Shown here in pieces: positions 8,901 to 16,999 of a stretch of DNA of 64,000 nucleotides (position 1 is its first letter; every line of letters starts with the position of its first letter). The DNA comes from a bacterium (GTDB lineage Bacteria; Latescibacterota; Latescibacteria; Latescibacterales; Latescibacteraceae), in NCBI GenBank assembly GCA_021372535.1, contig JAJFUH010000135.1, positions 18,895 to 82,894 of the forward strand. The letters run 5' to 3'. The notes under the pieces are model-generated. The model was not told where the DNA came from. It made no database searches and worked only from the letters and a program-made list of their open reading frames with translations. The translations under genes were made by a program, and so were the position numbers.

Positions 8901-9623
8901 AACGGTATATTCCTTAATATGTGGATGGGAATGTATGAAAACATGCGCATGGAAAACCATGAAAAGGTATTCAGGGATATTGTTTCGTGGTGTCTCTATA
9001 CGGGTGGAGCCGGTAAGCCCTATATCTCCGTCCGCGATTCATCGGAGGCTCTTGCGCGGAAAATCAGTGCCACGGTTTTCAGGGATGATCAGATCGAATA
9101 TGTCGGCATTTTACCCGATCCGGGTATGACGGCTGAATACTATCTCCGTGATGGTTATTATCTCGATCTGTCCCAGATCGGGAAATCGTATTTCGTTTAC
9201 GATGTCCGCAGCGGCGCTTTTCTGGGAGCCAATCAGCGGATATCGGTAACTCCGGCGCCGGGCAAAGCCGAGCTGTACGCTCTTCTGCCTTACCGGGTGA
9301 AAGACATCGAACTGAGATTGAAAACCCCGGTCGTTCAGGCAGGCGGTACACTTGAGTATACGGCTGCAGTAATTCCTCAGGGAATAAACATGAAACCTGG
9401 CCGTCATGTGTTCCTTATTACCGTAAAAGGGCCTGATGGCAGTATCCAGCCATTCTTCTCGGAAAGCAGGGAATCGGTGAACGGGATTTTACAGTCGTCG
9501 TTGAATATTTCTATAGGCGATCAGCCCGGTCGATGGGTTCTTGAAGTCAAGGATATTACCACGGGAAAGACCGCCGAGAAGGGTTTTATGGTGATGACAA
9601 CAGGAAGAATGTTGCCAAAATGA
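5946..9623 (+). CDS. Large secreted GH42-like (beta-galactosidase-like) multidomain protein
   Basis: A 1225-residue exported protein with an N-terminal signal peptide (three Met codons, then a hydrophobic stretch ending near AAD). Residues about 50-160 look like a degenerate GATase/ThuA-like fold and about 220-430 like Ig-type beta domains. Residues about 430-760 resemble a GH42 (clan A) barrel: the stretch FRNYLQNRYTSVENVNKAWG follows the pattern after the acid/base residue in GH42 enzymes, and Glu649 in VGIEGFG sits where the nucleophile is expected. Residues about 860-970 (FDILILPYNQSM, NGGTLIADMRPG) match the GH42 trimerisation domain. The end is Ig- or macroglobulin-like. The expected acid/base Glu appears to be Asp550 (YSIGRDN), so activity is uncertain. 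A large outer-membrane barrel gene follows. Confidence 0.72.
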   Translation: MMMKKFYLVFIFLVSIIHTSAADFLDDACTPFIRVDPTVALDKYPVAIPLKGGPLRVLFIGQRDTVGRLSVSVAARLDCRFEAVLTENRKKLGIPANEMNSKSPVLSQEAVEKRAGQLFREEWDVIWLDFEFGALPEGFRLTLIDRLEKGTGLVYVGESREIEKIGASGKLDDARLKAVSFGKNRPECIGMRKQGIVTVLPPLDRNGSFRDRGDFLTLAINTIMFASGRDNGLMITKIPDPGKTIEQESVAIMNYRIYFFNSGETKPMRIIGRYRDETGEQIEETNTVYKVENGRSYVIVEYPFLPVGSYSLDISVSDDDGVVALGGTSISVTGQKYITDLEFWEMSAPEGGLIIGKLKVSTKFTDAMSVRFDLLDCRRRLIGRNEPVPDLNLKNVDFVFKVGHINERIMYVRAYLVHSNKTVQMVEKPVYISRLHDPRRFSLVVCDNRASESTSVERYTVLRDAGVTMLDIDMTALHDMDSIFRAASHAASGGMGIIPRITRIASSSSGPVMEPVMTTVDFYETLEKRIRAVADTLRHFSPPAYSIGRDNMLTGYDVDVSFSQTDSESFRNYLQNRYTSVENVNKAWGSAYPSFTDIQPVPFAQARKTGEYAVWLDTRLHMEDVFTQAHNGAFEAFNSAENGMKVGIEGFGNSWSPFRGYNLFDLTGFLTLAVSGQETGAGYPGDVSVSAALESFIQRDSMTGLLAGGEMYPLGSEELLRAAPWQSLFLGMNSVWWNSAFGGIDAALTPQYTLSPAFSVLAGEAREIMSGIDLLLYGSTRLVDTVGILYSPLSRMAAYTSAQQVSSEGSLTDGKGITGSSTDTVPSVSKSVRSFYLACQDAGFTPMFISEDQLTEEWLAEEKFDILILPYNQSMGDETAQVLRKFVLNGGTLIADMRPGVMNDHLFMREKGALDDVFGVAQGTDRTVSLAPGTFEPLQVDGGFLPEHTFENCLSDPTIRALEGVHVLARSGKTPAVIVNRYGNGNGIFLNMWMGMYENMRMENHEKVFRDIVSWCLYTGGAGKPYISVRDSSEALARKISATVFRDDQIEYVGILPDPGMTAEYYLRDGYYLDLSQIGKSYFVYDVRSGAFLGANQRISVTPAPGKAELYALLPYRVKDIELRLKTPVVQAGGTLEYTAAVIPQGINMKPGRHVFLITVKGPDGSIQPFFSESRESVNGILQSSLNISIGDQPGRWVLEVKDITTGKTAEKGFMVMTTGRMLPK

Positions 9624-9644
9624 TGATTTCAGTTGATTTTTCTC

Positions 9645-9673
9645 TTGTCAATATATACATATGATATTAAATT
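9645..9673 (+). promoter_or_regulatory. Candidate promoter for the large barrel gene
   Basis: TTGTCA (9645-9650), 17 bases, then TAAATT (9668-9673), about 100 bases before the ATG at 9774. The -35 box matches 5/6 and the -10 box 4/6. The same -10 hexamer is seen in the pilM promoter candidate. Confidence 0.38.
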
Positions 9674-9773
9674 TCATCGTGGTAGGAGTGAGGGTCAGCG
9701 TATTTACTGTTAGAATTATTCTCAGAGCCTTAATAAATACAATAAGTTAAAATGTATAAATGCGAGGGCGCAA

Positions 9774-12700
9774 ATGAAACGGTCGATGCGGATAGTTTGC
9801 TTTTTGTTTTTTGTTTTTCTGTGTGGAAGGGTAACGGGACAAAATATTTACGACCTTCGTAAATTAACCGAGCAGGATTGGCTCAACATGTCTACCGAGG
9901 AGAGATTGAATGCCCTCGGCAGGACCAATGCGCAAGCTCAGAACCAGACATATCTTGGAAATTTCGGGACGAATTATGAGAGTTATAGAAAATGGGGATA
10001 TGATTTCTATGAAATGGAAGACCGGTATGAGAATTACTCCTTCCGTGGATTTGAAAACTACAACATCATCGAAGAGCGGCGATTGAGATGGTCGTACAAT
10101 GAATTCGGCGACAGAATCGCCAGGATGCGTTATGATGGTAATATATGGAACGAATCGTATTCCGGGGATGGAACCTACACGGTTACGATGCCGTATAATT
10201 ATATCAACTCGATCGCTCAGGGTCAGGTCGATGGCGTGTGGCTTGCACGGGAATCCACTGAAGACTGGGCAATATCGGTAATCGGTGCCGGTGCGATACG
10301 AACGAAGTACTCTCCGCTGACATTGAGCCTTCCCAATATGCCCGGTATGAGAATCGACTGGCAGTCGCAAAACAATACCATGAGTATTGTCAACAGTAAT
10401 CAGATAATCAGTGATGGAATGCTGGTAAGCAGGGGTGGTGTTCTGTTGCGCGGCGGACGTTTCAGCCGGAAACTCGGTGTTCTTACGATCGGTGCGACCT
10501 ATGCGAACATGTACGCTTCACAGGGGAACAGGGAAGGTGGCGACAGTTGGTACGGCACGGTCAGTAATTTTACTCCGACGCCGCTCATTTATGCTCTGCG
10601 GTTCATGGATGATTCTCCGGATGATAATGAAGGCGGACCCTCTATTTACAATGTAAGACTCAAGGTAAACGGAAAGTACAGGGACGATATCAAGCCCAAG
10701 ATTATCCTTGATGATGTCACCCGTGACCGTACAACGGCAATTACAAAGGTTACCGAACAGGCTTATGTGGACCCGATGTCAACGGCCGGTAACGGCAGAC
10801 CCGAGTTTGATACGCTCCGTTTATTTGAGAATATGCCTAAATATGCCGATTTTTATTATTATTTGGATTATGTTAAGGGAGCCAATCTCAAAAACGTTCA
10901 GAATAACTATGATCTCAATCTCGCTCAACAGTATTTTCAATTTCTCGATCCGGGATCGGGTGTTGTTAATGTAAATGGTACCCAGACGGTCGTGTACTGG
11001 TTTGATATTACCAGTATTACAGAACAAGTGACTCGCGTGGAGGCGGAAATAACAGTTGCCAATGATTATAGAATTCAGACATCGATGGTCTATACGAAAG
11101 AAGTACAGGGCGGTAACGATACAGCCGGTAAGGTGACCAGTTTTTATAATGGTGCATACTGGCGAACAATGGCACAGGCGGAGGGTAATGTCAAGGATGG
11201 TTCTAACCTGACAACATTCACCCTCGATTTCGGATTCCAGGTTGCGTCGATTGTTTATGGTCTGGATGCCAATTTCAATCTGTACGGACTTAAAGTCAAT
11301 GCGGAATATGTTGCCAATTCGAGTCATTATATGTATCCCGATGGACTTCCCGGAACAGGCGAGCCGGAAAATATCGTCTCCGGACAGCCGCCGAGAACTG
11401 GCCACAAGTGGGCTGAAATCGATGACGCATATTATATAACGGCCCAGAAGGACTGGTCGAAGTTCGGGTTTGCGGCTGAGCTCTTTAAAATGGGCAAATT
11501 CTACCGGCCGTGGCTTGATTACTATATGCCCGCAAAAGTTGCATCGAGTACCGGCGGGCAGTCACAGTTGAACACCCGTAACGATACCATGCGTTTGCCG
11601 CTTATCGAGGATAACGACGATAACGATGTATATCCCGATACCATGCCTGTAAACCGTACCATCGGTGCTTATAACATCTATTCACACGAGGATCCCGATG
11701 GTGTGTTTCCCGGCAATGACGAGGATAACGACGGTATTGCGGATAACAACAAGAACAATAACGAAATTGCCGATTACAACGAATCATTTCTTATGTTTGA
11801 TGTGGATCCCGATGAATTTGTTTTCGGCAATGACTTCAATAACAACAACATCCCCGATTTCCGTGAAGACGATATGAAATTCGACACTCCCTATGACCTG
11901 GACCGGAAGGGACATCATGTTTACTTCAGGTATACACCGGCCAGGAGTGTTAACCTGTTTTTCGGATCATTTAAAACCAAGGGTGTCGGTCTCGATTCGA
12001 GAACCAATGATGATTACTTCAAACTTCAGGTCAATTACAATGTGTTTGATGTCGGTAAGTTGTATGCCGAATACCGGTACGAAAAAATACAGGACAATGT
12101 GCGCGATCCCTATATCCAGGTGTCGAACAAGTTCAGAACCGATTACCTTATTCCCGGTATTACTTCGACAATCGGCCGTTTTACCCGTGAATTTCTCTAT
12201 GACGAACTTGAATATAAGGACTCGAAGGTCAACCGGTTTTTCATGGAATCGAAAATCAGAGCCGTACCTTCGATAACTATCGAAAATCACGTGAAATTTG
12301 AGAAAAACGACTGGGTTACAGGTTTTTTATACGACAACACGTACCAGCCTGAACAGACCATCAACACCTTCGCAATGGTTAACAAAGTTGTCTATACCAA
12401 GCAATTCGGAAATTTTGTCTTTTCGCCGGGTGTGAAATTCCGGTTTTATAAGAAAGACCGTGACGATGTCGCGCGTCCCAATGATTACTATACGACGCGG
12501 ATTCCGCTCATCATGCTGAAATATATCATTTCGCCCAGGACCAATTTTACGCTCGGTCTTCAGGGTATTCCCGGATTTGAGTTCCAGTTCAAGGATCTGG
12601 TTCAGAAAGAAAATGACTATGATCAGAAAACCTATGCTCTGCAGCTCGAAAACCGTACGACATATTTCGGATATGAAATCTGGGCTGCGACAGGATTCCG

Positions 12701-12791
12701 GTTTGATGAGCAGACATATAAGGAAACAACCCGCGCATTCGAGGACTACAAGAGTTCTACTCTGTACGTGAATATTCTTCTCGGCTGGTAA
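9774..12791 (+). CDS. Large outer-membrane beta-barrel protein with Asp-rich Ca-binding-like repeats
   Basis: A 1005-residue protein with a signal peptide (MKRSMRIVCFLFFVFLCG). It is rich in alternating aromatic and polar residues throughout and ends in a C-terminal Trp after YVNILLG, the usual pattern of a BamA-recognised barrel. Residues about 610-702 hold Asp/Asn-rich loops such as DNDDNDVYPD, DEDNDGIADNN and NDFNNNNIPDFRED. These resemble thrombospondin type-3 or dockerin-like calcium loops and probably form an extracellular or periplasmic insert. I do not recognise a named family; similar long barrels occur in FCB-group genomes. It follows the GH42-like gene by 150 bases, so the two may work together (binding or export of a polysaccharide product), but that is inference. 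A strong terminator follows. Confidence 0.62.
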   Translation: MKRSMRIVCFLFFVFLCGRVTGQNIYDLRKLTEQDWLNMSTEERLNALGRTNAQAQNQTYLGNFGTNYESYRKWGYDFYEMEDRYENYSFRGFENYNIIEERRLRWSYNEFGDRIARMRYDGNIWNESYSGDGTYTVTMPYNYINSIAQGQVDGVWLARESTEDWAISVIGAGAIRTKYSPLTLSLPNMPGMRIDWQSQNNTMSIVNSNQIISDGMLVSRGGVLLRGGRFSRKLGVLTIGATYANMYASQGNREGGDSWYGTVSNFTPTPLIYALRFMDDSPDDNEGGPSIYNVRLKVNGKYRDDIKPKIILDDVTRDRTTAITKVTEQAYVDPMSTAGNGRPEFDTLRLFENMPKYADFYYYLDYVKGANLKNVQNNYDLNLAQQYFQFLDPGSGVVNVNGTQTVVYWFDITSITEQVTRVEAEITVANDYRIQTSMVYTKEVQGGNDTAGKVTSFYNGAYWRTMAQAEGNVKDGSNLTTFTLDFGFQVASIVYGLDANFNLYGLKVNAEYVANSSHYMYPDGLPGTGEPENIVSGQPPRTGHKWAEIDDAYYITAQKDWSKFGFAAELFKMGKFYRPWLDYYMPAKVASSTGGQSQLNTRNDTMRLPLIEDNDDNDVYPDTMPVNRTIGAYNIYSHEDPDGVFPGNDEDNDGIADNNKNNNEIADYNESFLMFDVDPDEFVFGNDFNNNNIPDFREDDMKFDTPYDLDRKGHHVYFRYTPARSVNLFFGSFKTKGVGLDSRTNDDYFKLQVNYNVFDVGKLYAEYRYEKIQDNVRDPYIQVSNKFRTDYLIPGITSTIGRFTREFLYDELEYKDSKVNRFFMESKIRAVPSITIENHVKFEKNDWVTGFLYDNTYQPEQTINTFAMVNKVVYTKQFGNFVFSPGVKFRFYKKDRDDVARPNDYYTTRIPLIMLKYIISPRTNFTLGLQGIPGFEFQFKDLVQKENDYDQKTYALQLENRTTYFGYEIWAATGFRFDEQTYKETTRAFEDYKSSTLYVNILLGW

Positions 12792-12808
12792 AAATATGCC
12801 GAATCGTG

Positions 12809-12847
12809 AAAAAAACGAGGCGCTCGATGAGACGTCTCGTTTTTTTT
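12809..12847 (+). terminator. Factor-independent terminator after the barrel gene
   Basis: The arms AAAAAACGAGGCG and CGTCTCGTTTTTT pair over 13 positions (one G-T wobble) around a ten-base loop and run into an uninterrupted T tract up to 12847. It starts 18 bases after the barrel stop codon, which separates this unit from the pilus genes. Confidence 0.87.
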
Positions 12848-12916
12848 GCTTTTATGAGCTTATCAGCAAGAGATTATCGGTGTTGAAGTTTTTTTCAATC
12901 AAGGATTTCAGACTGT

Positions 12917-13702
12917 ATGAATCATGAGTACATCATTACGATAGTACTTGTTGGTTTACTCGGCTCCGCACTCGGATCATTTCTCAATGTTGTCATATAC
13001 AGGCTGCCCCGCGGGGAATCGCTCGCTTTTCCCGGTTCCCGCTGTCCATTGTGCGGAGTACCGATACGGTATCGTGACAATATACCTGTTCTGAGCTATA
13101 TTGTGCTGGGTGGTCGGTGCAGAGCATGCAGAGCCCCGATATCGAAGATATATCCCCTGATCGAGATACTGACCGCCTGCATGGCGGTGATATTGTTTAT
13201 GCTCAATGACTCCTGGCTGAACTTTACGGCCGACCTTATGCTCGGTTTGATTCTTCTCGCGGTATTTTTTATCGATCTCCGGCATATGATTATTCCTGAC
13301 CGCCTCAACATAGCCGGAGGAGTGCTGGCGTTTGTGTTATCCTTCCGATGGGGGACTTACGGTATTCTCAGGGGCGCTGCCGGCGCCGGTGTGGGGCTGG
13401 TGTTTCTGGGTATCATGATGCTGCTGGGAAAGGTGTTTTTCAAACGTCAGGGTATCGGAATGGGAGATATGAAACTCGCAGCGGTCATCGGATTATTTGT
13501 CGGCCCTTTCTGGTGTTTTATAACTTTTACCCATGCAGTGATTATTGGCGGACTATGGGGGACATTTCAGATTATTTCAGGAAAAATCAAGACAGGACAG
13601 GAGGTCCCTTTCGGCCCTTTTATCGCGCTTGGTGGTTACAGTGTATTATTTTTTCGGCACCAGATACTTTTTATTGTTGACCGCTATCTCGCGATGTTAT
13701 AA
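12917..13702 (+). CDS. pilD: Type IV prepilin peptidase / N-methylase PilD
   Basis: Inner-membrane aspartic protease that cleaves the leader of type IV prepilins and N-methylates the new terminus. It is 261 residues, the usual size. The N-terminal block GSALGSFLNVVIYRLPRGES is followed by two zinc-binding pairs CPLC and CRAC, then several hydrophobic helices. Catalytic Asp120 lies in DLRHMIIPD and Asp184 in GMGDMKL; both are intact. AAGGA about ten bases upstream supports the ATG. It stands alone between the barrel terminator and the pilT promoter, but clearly belongs with the pilT-pilMNOPQ genes that follow on the same strand. Confidence 0.96.
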   Translation: MNHEYIITIVLVGLLGSALGSFLNVVIYRLPRGESLAFPGSRCPLCGVPIRYRDNIPVLSYIVLGGRCRACRAPISKIYPLIEILTACMAVILFMLNDSWLNFTADLMLGLILLAVFFIDLRHMIIPDRLNIAGGVLAFVLSFRWGTYGILRGAAGAGVGLVFLGIMMLLGKVFFKRQGIGMGDMKLAAVIGLFVGPFWCFITFTHAVIIGGLWGTFQIISGKIKTGQEVPFGPFIALGGYSVLFFRHQILFIVDRYLAML

Positions 13703-13804
13703 AATATATTTGAAACCTGTCGAAAAACGCCGTCCCGATGATAAAACCTGTCAAAGGTCGGCACGAGTCCCCGATTGATGATTTGGGGACCGGCTTACTT
13801 GCTC

Positions 13805-13833
13805 TTGACAGCGGCAAACAATAGATATACAAT
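13805..13833 (+). promoter_or_regulatory. sigma70-type promoter for pilT
   Basis: TTGACA (13805-13810), a 17-base spacer, then TACAAT (13828-13833): a perfect -35 box and a 5/6 -10 box. A GTCCCC/GGGGAC hairpin (13767-13790) lies just upstream. A transcript from about 13840 would have a leader of roughly 100 bases containing complementary segments (TTTCAC near 13872 with GTGAAA near 13911, and CCCG with CGGG inside), so the leader may fold. Confidence 0.72.
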
Positions 13834-13941
13834 AGATATTGTATTATAGGGCGACTGAAAAGATACTTTTTCACGCCATCCCGGTCTGATTATCGGTTAA
13901 TAACGGGTCGGTGAAAGAATTTTATATGAAGGGAGCATGAA

Positions 13942-14997
13942 GTGGCTCAGATCGATAAACTGTTTCGCTTATTAAAAGAACGAAAAGGTTCTGATTTGCA
14001 CATCAGCGTGGGTGCTCCGCCGCTTCTTAGAATTTCAGGTGATCTGACACCGGTCACAAATACGCTGCTTCCGCCGGAAGAAACGAAAAAACTCCTCTAT
14101 GAAATCATGACGCCGTACCAGCAGCAGAAATTCGAGGAGATCAAGGAAGTCGATTTTGCCTATGCCCTTGAAGGCACGGGAAGGTTCAGGGCCAATGTTT
14201 TTATGCAGCACCGTGGGATTGCCGCGGTTTTCCGCATAATTCCCGAGAAGATTCTTTCCATTGAGGAGCTTAAAAGTCCTCCGCAGATACTGAACTTTGC
14301 CAAACTCCACAGGGGGCTCGTACTGTGTACCGGTCCCACCGGAAGCGGAAAATCGACTACCCTCGCTGCTCTGGTCGATTATGTCAATAATACCCGCTCG
14401 GAGCATATCATTACCATCGAGGATCCCATCGAATTTGTTCACCCGAACAAAAAATGCCTCGTCAACCAGCGTGAGCTGCATGCCCATACCGATTCCTTTG
14501 CCGCGGCCCTCAGGTCTGCGCTCCGTCAGGACCCCGATGTCATTCTTGTCGGAGAAATGCGCGACCAGGAGACTATTCAGCTGGCGATGACGGCTGCCGA
14601 AACGGGACATCTCGTTTTTGGAACGCTCCATACGAACAGCGCCGCGAAAACCATCGACCGTATTATCGATGTATTTCCCGCCGCTCAGCAGGGCCAGATT
14701 CGTTCGATGCTTTCAGAGTCCCTGAAAGGCGTTATGGCGCAAACCCTCCTCAAGAAAGTCGGCGGTGGACGTGTAGCAGCCATCGAGATACTTGCTGGAA
14801 CCCCGGCTATTGCAAATCTTATCCGTGAGGGTAAAACGTTCCAGATTCCATCGGTTTTGCAGACATCGAAGAGTGACGGCATGCAGACAGTCGATATGGC
14901 GCTTATCGAACTGTATCAGAAGAAGCTTATAACCGTTAATGATTGTATCGATTTTGCGTCGGATAAGAAAGTTATGAGGGCTCAGCTCGGACAATAA
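13942..14997 (+). CDS. pilT: Type IV pilus retraction ATPase PilT
   Basis: Hexameric cytoplasmic ATPase that drives pilus disassembly, twitching and DNA uptake. It is 351 residues, normal for PilT. It shows Walker A GPTGSGKST at residues 131-139, the Asp box (ITIEDPIEF), Walker B (DPDVILVGEMRD), a His box (GHLVFGTLHT) and the C-terminal AIANLIRE motif that distinguishes PilT from PilB. The GTG start is supported by AAGGGAG six bases upstream. It has its own promoter and is separated from pilM by 301 bases, so it is probably transcribed apart from pilMNOPQ. PilB and PilC, its functional partners, are not in this window. Confidence 0.97.
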   Translation: MAQIDKLFRLLKERKGSDLHISVGAPPLLRISGDLTPVTNTLLPPEETKKLLYEIMTPYQQQKFEEIKEVDFAYALEGTGRFRANVFMQHRGIAAVFRIIPEKILSIEELKSPPQILNFAKLHRGLVLCTGPTGSGKSTTLAALVDYVNNTRSEHIITIEDPIEFVHPNKKCLVNQRELHAHTDSFAAALRSALRQDPDVILVGEMRDQETIQLAMTAAETGHLVFGTLHTNSAAKTIDRIIDVFPAAQQGQIRSMLSESLKGVMAQTLLKKVGGGRVAAIEILAGTPAIANLIREGKTFQIPSVLQTSKSDGMQTVDMALIELYQKKLITVNDCIDFASDKKVMRAQLGQ

Positions 14998-15126
14998 CGA
15001 TAAATTTGTTGTTTGATTGGTTTTTTATAATATACAATAAGTTGTGTGTGTTTTAGTTTATGACGTCATATATTGTTGTCTTCACACATAAGTTTCATTT
15101 TCACAGGGAGTTGTTAAATATTTATC

Positions 15127-15155
15127 TTGACAGATTCAAAAAAGAAAGATAAATT
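15127..15155 (+). promoter_or_regulatory. Candidate promoter for pilMNOPQ
   Basis: A perfect TTGACA (15127-15132), a 17-base spacer, then TAAATT (15150-15155, 4/6). It is the only good promoter-like pair between pilT and pilM and points at pilM. Confidence 0.5.
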
Positions 15156-15224
15156 TAATTGTAATAAGCTGATAAATGGCATATATGAGAGTGATGGCGC
15201 ACAAAGCATTTTCATAATAAGCTC

Positions 15225-15251
15225 ATGGGGGTGAGTTGCCCCCATTTTTTT
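15225..15251 (+). terminator. Terminator in front of pilM (possible attenuator)
   Basis: ATGGGGG (15225-15231) and CCCCCAT (15239-15245) form a perfect seven-base-pair stem with a seven-base loop, followed directly by TTTTTTT. It is 228 bases after the pilT stop but only 47 bases before the pilM start, and lies downstream of the promoter candidate at 15127. It may end pilT transcription, attenuate pilM, or both. Confidence 0.75.
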
Positions 15252-15298
15252 GTCTTTTTCCGGAAGTGAACATTGGTTGTGATAAAGGACAGCCCGGT

Positions 15299-16348
15299 AT
15301 GCAACTGCTTAAAAAGCAAGTGAGTACGATAGGTCTCGACATCGGATCCAGCATGGTGAAGGCGGTGAAAATGTCAGTTAAAGGGAAGGCCCATGTATTG
15401 GAAAACTTTGCTCTGGAGCCGATTCCGGAAGGTACTGTACAATCCGGAGAGATAAAAGACCCGTCCATCATAGCGCAATCGATTAAAAAAGCTGTTGGCC
15501 GCTGTGATCCTCATGCCAGGGATGTTGTGGTAGCCTTGCCCAATTATGCCATACTTTCGGAAGTTCTTACAATGAATATAACGCCCGAAAAGGAGATGCG
15601 CGAGGCTGTCATTATCGAGGCTGAGCAGATGTCGGCGTTTGACATGAACGATGTCGAGATAGATTACGCCGTCCTGGAGCGTGACGAGGCCGCCAAGAAA
15701 ATGAGAGTACTCATGGTGGTCGCCAAGAACGATATTATTTATGCGTATATAGAATTTCTCAATGAGGCGGGATTACGGCCTGTTATTCTCGATGTTGACC
15801 TGTTTGCCCTGACCAACATTGCCCATATCAATTACGATTTTGAAAAGTACAGAGCGAGTGTGCTTCTTAATATTGGTTCCGAAAGCACGGTCGCTGCATT
15901 TATCAGAAACGGTGTATTCCATTCTTCGCGCGATATATCGGTTGCGGGGATGACCTTTATTAAAAAACTCGAGATGATCTCTGAAATCCCCAAAAACAAG
16001 ATTTTTGATATTATCAGGGGAGACATCGGCGCAGAAAGCAATATTGAAGTCATTGCGGATACGCTGAATACAACGAGCAAGGAATTTGCTAACGCTGTAG
16101 GAGTTGCCATTTCCTATTTTCAGGCCTCCGATGCGGTCGATAAGATCGATCTTGTTGTTCTGACCGGAGGATTTGCATGGATTCCGGGTCTCATTAATGT
16201 GCTCGAACTCCGTACCGGAGCTGAGGTTGTTATTCTTGATCCCTTCAATCATGTCCAGTTTACCGAAGGAATCATGGAAGGAATTGATCCGAAAAAAATC
16301 GGTACGGTATTGTCAACCGCAATGGGCTTGGCTACCCGTAAGGTTTAA
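15299..16348 (+). CDS. pilM: Type IV pilus assembly protein PilM
   Basis: Actin/FtsA-like cytoplasmic ATP-binding protein that docks on the N terminus of PilN and links the pilus alignment complex to the motor. It is 349 residues. The N-terminal phosphate-1 motif is GLDIGSSMVKAVKM, the adenosine region is VVLTGGFAWIPGL, and it ends in GTVLSTAMGLATRKV. The ATG at 15299 has AAAGGA nine bases upstream and matches normal family starts; an in-frame ATG at 15236 would begin inside the terminator hairpin. It is the first gene of a tight pilM-N-O-P-Q unit with gaps of 13 to 18 bases or overlap. Confidence 0.95.
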   Translation: MQLLKKQVSTIGLDIGSSMVKAVKMSVKGKAHVLENFALEPIPEGTVQSGEIKDPSIIAQSIKKAVGRCDPHARDVVVALPNYAILSEVLTMNITPEKEMREAVIIEAEQMSAFDMNDVEIDYAVLERDEAAKKMRVLMVVAKNDIIYAYIEFLNEAGLRPVILDVDLFALTNIAHINYDFEKYRASVLLNIGSESTVAAFIRNGVFHSSRDISVAGMTFIKKLEMISEIPKNKIFDIIRGDIGAESNIEVIADTLNTTSKEFANAVGVAISYFQASDAVDKIDLVVLTGGFAWIPGLINVLELRTGAEVVILDPFNHVQFTEGIMEGIDPKKIGTVLSTAMGLATRKV

Positions 16349-16361
16349 GGCGGAGGAAGCA

Positions 16362-16982
16362 GTGTACATTAACATAAACCTGTTGCCGCGGGAATTAAGA
16401 CCCAAAAAAACGTCATTTCTTTTCAATATCCGTACCCTCATGGTGGTGGTTATTATCGTTGCCGCTGCCGGCCTGGGAGCATATTATTATTACCTCAAGG
16501 GGGCCATCAGGTATCAGGACAGTGCAAAACAGTCGCTCGCGAAACAACAGATACTGCTTTCGGCAACAATAAACCTGCAGGCAGAAGTCGATACGCTTAC
16601 CGTAAAGGTCAGAGAACGTATTAATATCATAAAGGAACTCACCTCGGACAGCGATCTTCGGTTTGCCATGCTTCAGCACATTAACAGTATTTTACCCGAG
16701 AACCTGTGGCTTACGAGTATTGTGGAAAAAGAGGATAAAGGTGTTATTTTATATACACTTGAGGGTATGTCTTATTCAAAGGAAGACATTTCCAGTTTTC
16801 TCCAGGGCCTGGAGAAATACGACAAATTCAGGAATGTGGCATTACAGTCGATAAAACCGTCGCCGATGGAAATCAGGGATGCGTATCAATATGTCGTGAG
16901 TGTCGAGTTGGCTGGATTCGAGCCTCCTCCGCCTCCGAAGGAGAAAGCGCTTCCCTCCAAGCAGGCTGCGGCTAAAAAATAA
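16362..16982 (+). CDS. pilN: Type IV pilus assembly protein PilN
   Basis: Bitopic inner-membrane protein, 206 residues. The short cytoplasmic N terminus YININLLPRELRPKK is the conserved PilM-binding motif. It is followed by one membrane helix (about residues 25-48), a coiled-coil stretch and a ferredoxin-like periplasmic domain. The GTG start at 16362 is chosen because CGGAGG lies just upstream (13 bases after the pilM stop); the longer in-frame ORF begins well inside pilM. A low-complexity Pro/Lys tail (PPPPPKEKALPSKQAAAKK) ends the protein. It forms heterodimers with PilO. Confidence 0.93.
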   Translation: MYININLLPRELRPKKTSFLFNIRTLMVVVIIVAAAGLGAYYYYLKGAIRYQDSAKQSLAKQQILLSATINLQAEVDTLTVKVRERINIIKELTSDSDLRFAMLQHINSILPENLWLTSIVEKEDKGVILYTLEGMSYSKEDISSFLQGLEKYDKFRNVALQSIKPSPMEIRDAYQYVVSVELAGFEPPPPPKEKALPSKQAAAKK

Positions 16983-16999
16983 TCGGGATGGATTGAACC

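Larger units (their letters stand above)
14998..15298 (+). other. Leader/intergenic region between pilT and pilM
   Basis: AT-rich, with no coding sequence seen. It contains a promoter (15127-15155) and, about 60 bases past its predicted start point, a hairpin-plus-T-tract terminator (15225-15251). TAATAAGCT occurs twice, around 15162 and 15215. The palindrome ATGACGTCAT is at 15060-15069. Transcripts for pilM from this promoter must pass the terminator. Confidence 0.6.

Noticed and set aside
15160-15298. c-di-GMP riboswitch controlling pilM
   Set aside because: The class I core (CACAGGGCAAACC with a GNRA-type tetraloop receptor) and the class II pseudoknot were looked for and not found; only the terminator itself is supported.
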